Shown piece after piece: positions 58,238 through 64,000 of a stretch of DNA of 64,000 nt; the stretch's first letter is position 1, and every line of letters begins with the position of its first letter. A program made the translations under genes and the position numbers. This DNA is from Chondrilla cf. caribensis (Eukaryota; Porifera; Demospongiae; Chondrillida; Chondrillidae). The stretch spans positions 419,501-483,500 of the forward strand of contig OZ026566.1 in the NCBI GenBank assembly GCA_964020155.1. The letters are read 5' to 3'. A model generated the notes under the pieces. That model had not been told where the DNA came from. It was given only the letters and a program-made list of their open reading frames with translations, and made no database searches.

Positions 58238-61200
58238 ATGCTCCCAAGAGAAGTGGTTATGCAGTGCTCTTGTTGTGTTCCCTCAAAAACCGAAAAGTAA
58301 GTTATTGTACTGTTTGGTGGTTTGTCTTGTGAGTTTATTTCAGGTGTGAAGGCTTGAACAATTCTGACGACGTAAAATGCATTGAACTGCGTATGTGTTA
58401 GAACTGTCTTTGTGTTGTATGTCTTGAAGGTGCTTTATTCGTTTTCTATTACCTAATGTGAGGTAAAGAAGGGTAATTTTGAATTGGTAGGCTTGGCAGT
58501 TCTAAACTTTTAGACTCTTGATACTGACGCGGCTATTGATACGAGTTCATGTCAACGTTGATATCGACTCAGATAGGTGTTCCAATATTTGAAGACATCT
58601 ATTCATAGCTCAATATTGGCTATTATGTCTGGAAACACAAATTCCGAGTTACCCTATTCCTACCAAACACACGTACGTATGTAGATACAGTGAAACATCG
58701 CTAATCCGACACCTCTATAATCCAACATTCTCTCTAATCTGACCATTATATGAGGTACAGTCACCATACATAAGTATGGTAAGAGGCACTCCATAATCCA
58801 ACATTATTCTCATGTTCCATCGAGTGTCAGATTAGAAAGGTTTCACATTAGTAGTTATGTACGTATGTAGCTTGTGTATGATGATGCGTTTTTCTTTGAC
58901 TCTCCACTCTAGTTCTCTTCCTGGGAGCATAAGCCCTCACGCAAACCTTTGCTCGCCTCCGTCCTCTCTGGTTTATCAAGGACACACCTATCTCCTCTCC
59001 CCCTCATCGTTGGGAAATGTGGGTCCATCAACTCCCCACCAGCACTTGCTCCCCCATATTAACCAACGCTTTCAACATCAACACAATGTCAACCCATATG
59101 TGCAGCAGGTTCACCCACTGAGTCAAGCCACAGGTCACGTTGCTGCTTACAATCCAATGCTTCACAACTTGCAGTCAGGTGGTCCCTCGAGGAGATGTCT
59201 GTTCAACAGTCCTTGTCAACACTGTGTGTCACCTCTGTCAGCATCACCCAGTGGACGTCTTGGATTAGCCAGTCCTTTGGTTAGCCCCGTTCACATTTGC
59301 ACTCCCCAGTTCCATAGTCCAGATTGCAGCAACGTTTCCAGCACAGTTCAGACACCAACCCGACCTCAGTCGATGGATAGTCTGTCTTCACCATTCTCCA
59401 TGCCAAGCAGTCAGTTTGTGACACCGATTCAAAAAGGCCAAACATCCCATGCAAGCACACAAAACGCAAGCAGTTCAACTAGCACAAGTGCTTTCAAGGA
59501 TCCTAATAAATTTCTGAGATCAGCTAAGGCTCAGAATGTCACAGAAAAGCGTGATTCTGTAGCTGTCGCAGAAGAGAACAGCTCCCAGACGTTGGAAGAA
59601 GATAGTATAACCAATGCTGCAGACAGCCTCAACAATGAGGAGGTCCCTGAACCAGTAGTAGAGGAAATTGTTGCAAGCAAACGGGTATCAGACCAAAAGG
59701 ACACGCAGGAAGACCCTTCAGAGGTGGACAACAGCAACAGCACTGAAGAAGAGAAGAAATCAGCAAAAAAAAGTGATGTTACCTCTTCAGATATCTTGAA
59801 GGAGCAAGTGAGCACAGCTGAAACGGAATCTGTTGGTGTAATCACTCCAAGAAAGCGAAAGTATAGGTTCCTGATCGATGATGATGATGATGAAAACAAT
59901 GATAGTTGTGATTTTGATTCAAGTGTAGAAGGAACTACTACATTACCACCAGCAAAAAGTAAACTGATAGAATATGATGTTTTATCCACAGCGGATCAGC
60001 ATCTGTCGAGAGCTGCGTCGAGTAGGCTGAGGTCAAAAACAAGACATGCTCGCCGGAGGCTCACCAAAAAGCATTCACATGTCCGCGGATCGAGTGGATC
60101 GTCCCCATCGCAATCCAGGGCATCTTACAATACAAGGGCTTCTTTGGAACAGGATGATGTGACATCCTTACAAAATCCAAATCAAGATGTTTTGACTCCG
60201 GCTGAAAAGCATCTGCCCAAAACTGCGAAATATAAGCAGAAGTTGCAGACAAGGAGTGTTCCAGGAAGAGATGTGAAGCGAGTTCTGAGATCAAGCAATT
60301 TGCATTCTTCGCTCTCAGAGAAGAAGACTGCTTACCTGGAGCAGGACGATGTGATGAGCATACAGAATGAAGTCTGTGTGGATAAGAGCAAGACGAGCCT
60401 TAAATCAGGCTCGACACAGCAACAAGCATTGCCAGTGAAAGAAAAAGTGAGTGGGTGTATAGTACGTACAACACATACGTACCTATATGACTACATACGT
60501 ACCTGTGTACTTATGTATGTACATGTTTATCTTTGTTTTCTTACTTTTCACAGAAGCCAATTTTTCTTAAGGACTGGTATTTTCTGATCTACAGCTCTTA
60601 CCTGACAGTGGAAGGATATAGAGAGTTAGTTTTCTTCATGTACATGTGTGTATTGCGCATGTACGTACGTACGTATGTGTTGGTGTTTTGTGTTAATTCA
60701 TTACCAATTGAAATTCATATATATTGTATGGTTTGTCTCCAGGTATAATGGTGCTAATGTCATCTGGCATAGTGGGCCTATAGTTGAGGTTCTGGCTCCC
60801 CATCGAGTCAAAACAAAGAGTTCCTCAGAGTATGTGCTAGTTGGAAAGCTTGACTTTGAAACTGCCATAACAAAAGGTACATATTTCAAGAGATCTCGCA
60901 CCATTCTTGTATTCTTATATTCTTCTAGTTCACTTCTTACTTGTTTTTTTTGCTTTTAGGTGCCTCTGTGTCAATGGCTAGGCATTTCATCCACGGGTTC
61001 CCAGATACCTGGAAGACGTGGTTATTGGAGAAGACCAGGTCCCAGTCACAGTGAGCAACCACCACTCGCCAGACATGTGTTCTGTCACGTTTAACTTGAG
61101 TACTTTCATGCCTTGATTACAGGGAGAATCCAACCTCGAAGAAGAATGGAAGCTCAAGTAGAGCTCAGTCCACATCGTTTGTAACGAGATCTGGGAAAGG

Positions 61201-64000
61201 TTATGGCCGCTATGATGAAGGGACTGACCGAGTTCACTCCTCGCCTAAGAAGCAGAGTCGTTCCAGGAGCCACAGTTCCAAGAAAGTCAACAGCACCTCA
61301 AGACCCAGCAGAAGGCGTCCATCAAAATCTGCCCGGGTTACCCCTGCTGTACGTGAGAAGAAATTGAGTTCACAATCTCAAAGCAAGTCGTCAATATCGT
61401 CTTGTAAAGTTGAGCCTTTGCCTGTGAGGCGTTCATCAAGAGGGAGAATAGTCAAACCCCTCGGCACAAATGCTGTTTGCGATTTTTTCGGAAATATCCT
61501 GAACTCCTCTATGATGACCCTTGATGATAGTGCGAGTGTAAGTGGACCCAGAGTATACAAGAGACCACGCAAAAGGAAGAATGCCCCAGACCTTGGTGAC
61601 AGCTCGTCTGAGCCGGATGCAAGTGTTACTACGTCCACACATCCCCTTGAAGTTGCTCGAGCTCTCGATTACTCAGATTCAACAGCAGAAGAAGATGAAA
61701 AGAAAGGTACAGAACATGAGGTCAGTGAAGAAAAACAAGAATACCATGTCACCGTTGAGGAAGGAGAATGTGGGGTGGGAGATTCCATGGAAGATGAAAT
61801 TGACGAGATTGAGATCCCAGTACAAAGCAGGGAACCGCCTTCACAAGTAAGACTAAACCAGGTTGAAGTGGAGCCGAGGTCATCGGAGACGCCTACAGTG
61901 TCGCCCTGTGAACCACCAGACCAGTCAGATGAAAGTACATCTACACTAGTGCCGCTCCCATCAATACCAGCAACAGAAGAAGATACTACTAACTGGCCTT
62001 CAACTAATAGGGAACAAAGACGCGTTCGTTTCAGTGATGTCCACGAGTATGGCCCTCAGGGCACAACCACATACAGCATTGGTGAATCTGTCACCAGTTC
62101 CAGTACGTCCAGTGGGACAGATGAGAGCCCTCCCAAGAAGGACCCCACCTCCAGTACTTTCAGCCTCCGAAAAATCGACTCCCAATCAAGTGACTCGGAA
62201 TCCTTTGTTGATGATATGGGCGAAAGGTTTGTGACCACCCGAAGGAGCCATAGAAATCGCAGGGATACCGATTTTGGTGAGGTGATCAATTGGGACTCCC
62301 TATCTGATGTTCTTGGTGAGGGTCGCAGTCGTAAGAAGAAATCTGCAAAGTTGCCATCGTCCAAGAACCAAGCGCAGCCCTTCACCCTGGCATCCAGTGT
62401 GCCAGAAGTCCCAATGAAGCGAAAACGAGGGAGACCACCCAAGAAGAGGATTGTCAAGATGGACGATGACACAGATTCAGAGATGGACACTGATGGTTTG
62501 AACCCCATTCATACTCCTAAGGATGTACAAGGATCAAATGACAGCAATGATGATACTTTACACGAGTGGGGCGAGAAGGATAGATTCTATCAGTTCAGGT
62601 ACGGGGTGTACACATGTCATGGTTGTGTCCTATGTCTTCTACAGCTTGCCTTTGTCCTGCTACTGTACAACCAGATATGTTACAGCTGTTTTATATCATA
62701 CATATGTACATCATTTTGTCCCTGTACAGTGACACTGATAAGCCAGTCAAGAAGAAACGAGGGAGACCACCTAAAAATAAGACAAATGAAATGGATTCAA
62801 ACCAAGAGCAGAAGCCTGCCACGCTGGACTCCCGATTCCCACAGCTCACTCTTCCCTCTCGCGACATGCAAAGCTCAGATGAAAGTACATCGTTTGAGTG
62901 GGGGGCAAAGGACAGAATTCGTTTGTTCAAGTATGTGAAATCTTGCTGATATGTGCATTGGTACTCTTTGATACACCCTACACACTAAGGTGCATATGTA
63001 TGTACCTGTGTACATGTGTGTATTGCTTGTTATCTGCATACATTTGTCCATCCTGTATGTAGTATTGTGAACAAGATACCTCCCACAACCCCTGCTTTTT
63101 GGAGTGTTGTAGCAAAGCACTTGAGATCGCGCTATTCTGCCAAAGAATGTCAGTTTGAGTATCAAAACGCAGCATCCAGCCTGCAACAGCCAACACACAA
63201 GCTGCGAACCCGGAAGAAAGGTACGTAAGACCGAAGTAGCTACATATACATGTGTGGGTGCTCTTCAATGGTTTTTCCACTCTGTCCAGTTGAAACACAG
63301 AACAATCCTGTTTTAGTGGCAAATAAAGGAACGTTGAAGAGAAAGGGACAGCTAAGGGACATAGTTACCATGATAGACAAGGACTACAGTGATGATATAC
63401 TGGAATCAACCCCCATGAGAGAGAATCGCTTTCAACTACCAGTAAGTACATCACATGTCTATATTGTTATACGTACACACATTGTGCATATGTATGTATG
63501 TATGTACCTTGTACACGTATAGTGACTACTCTTAGTCTGTACTCATATGCATATCATGTAAACCTTGTACATACGTATGTATACACCTGCAATACAGTAG
63601 TGCAAACACTCGCAACTTATTTCTGAATGTGAACGTGTATTCGTATGTACGTAAGCATGTGTGAACAAGTGCTTTTCCTACTGTTAGCTGGTGTCAAGTG
63701 ACAGTGAGGATGATTTTGAAAATCACGATAATCCGCCACACAAGACTCCTGTGCATCCCCTGAAGAGGTCTCTGAAAGCTCCTGTACTTCACACTCCTAA
63801 GTTGTCTGATATACTGGATAGTCCGGACTTGTTGCAGCATAACAGGTGTGTGTGTGTGTGTGTTGTTTGATACATATGCATGTACGTATTGAGAAACAAT
63901 TTCAAACAGAATTTCAGCAAAAGTGTGGATTTAGTGTAGTTACCTTTATTGTGCTCCAGGACTATGACTGATAAGACAATTTACCACATCCAGAAGGGCT
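58238..64000 (+). CDS. MIS18BP1: M18BP1/KNL2-type centromere protein with SANTA and SANT domains (3' partial)
   Basis: Exons 58238-58296, 58913-60446, 60554-60624, 60743-60876, 60960-61050, 61123-62598, 62730-62930, 63063-63220, 63290-63441, 63688-63845, 63960-window end. The long N-terminal region is Ser/Pro-rich and probably disordered. The SANTA domain begins LKDWYFLIYSSYLTVEGYR, continues with VIWHSGPIVEVLAPHRV and YVLVGKLDFETA, and ends FIHGFPDTWKTWL. Downstream come RRSSRGRIVKPL, which partly resembles a CENP-C motif, two AT-hooks (KRKRGRPPKKR, KKKRGRPPKNK), and a SANT domain (EWGAKDRIRLFNIVNKIPP...FWSVVAKHL...SAKECQFEYQ). The family licenses CENP-A loading at centromeres with Mis18. 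SANTA plus SANT together point to M18BP1/KNL2. The reading frame closes across all junctions. Confidence 0.88.
58686..58850. mobile_element. MITE in M18BP1 intron 1, pogo/Tigger-like ends
   Basis: Left arm CAGTGAAACATCGCTAATCC then GACACC; right arm (minus strand) TGTGAAACCTTTCTAATCTG then ACAC. Arms of about 24 bp match with few changes, and TA occurs at both flanks. The interior repeats AATCCAACATT. It is about 165 bp with no ORF. Confidence 0.65.

Noticed and set aside
58857..58912. ATG at 58857 as start of M18BP1
   Set aside because: An acceptor at 58911-58912 and an upstream ATG exon (58238-58296) ending in GTAAGT give a matching phase; the stretch before 58913 is intron adjoining a MITE.

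Overview
This window is nuclear DNA from an animal. The genes are split into many short exons with GT-AG introns, one Pol III tRNA gene is present, and the proteins are typical of metazoans (striatin, MEMO1, Rab1, OTUB1, ADAT3, an SR splicing factor, ZCCHC9, SRP9, RBM25, M18BP1/KNL2). A K+-selective cyclic-nucleotide channel of the CNGK type, tight gene spacing and a private cluster of receptor-like membrane proteins suggest an early-branching marine invertebrate, most likely a sponge. That placement is inference. Exon models were built by hand from splice sites, reading frame and family similarity; all the complete models close in frame.

Layout. 1-8809 (+): the last two channel cassettes of a multi-repeat CNGK-like channel, cut at its 5' end. 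9493-17066: three paralogous type I membrane proteins, one on + and two on -, each with an FN3-like domain, a second small domain, one membrane helix and a short tail; I do not recognise this family. 18433-25138 (+): striatin. 25670-26333: a Penelope-like retroelement relic. 26521-31177 (-): MEMO1. 31589-34265 (+): Rab1. 34483-36990 (+): OTUB1. 37081-38585 (+): ADAT3 with a tRNA-Glu gene in an intron. 39038-40062 (-): a SYNJ2BP/OMP25-like tail-anchored PDZ protein. 40227-42647 (+): an SRSF4/5/6-type splicing factor. 42805-46235 (-): ZCCHC9. 46297-47500 (+): SRP9. 47702-50734 (+): a small cysteine-rich membrane protein. 51911-58080 (-): RBM25. 58238-end (+): M18BP1/KNL2, cut at its 3' end.

Four divergent gene pairs start only 61 to 411 bp apart (MEMO1/Rab1, SYNJ2BP-like/SRSF, ZCCHC9/SRP9, RBM25/M18BP1), so they probably share bidirectional promoters. 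Introns carry more than 25 (CA)n/(GT)n tracts and about ten minisatellites. Several of these arrays touch or contain functional splice sites.

The best leads are the CNGK-type channel with one intact and one degenerate nucleotide-binding domain, the new receptor family with signalling-type tails, an alternatively usable half-SANT exon in M18BP1, splice sites amplified inside 28-bp minisatellites, and a possible OTUB1-ADAT3 read-through.
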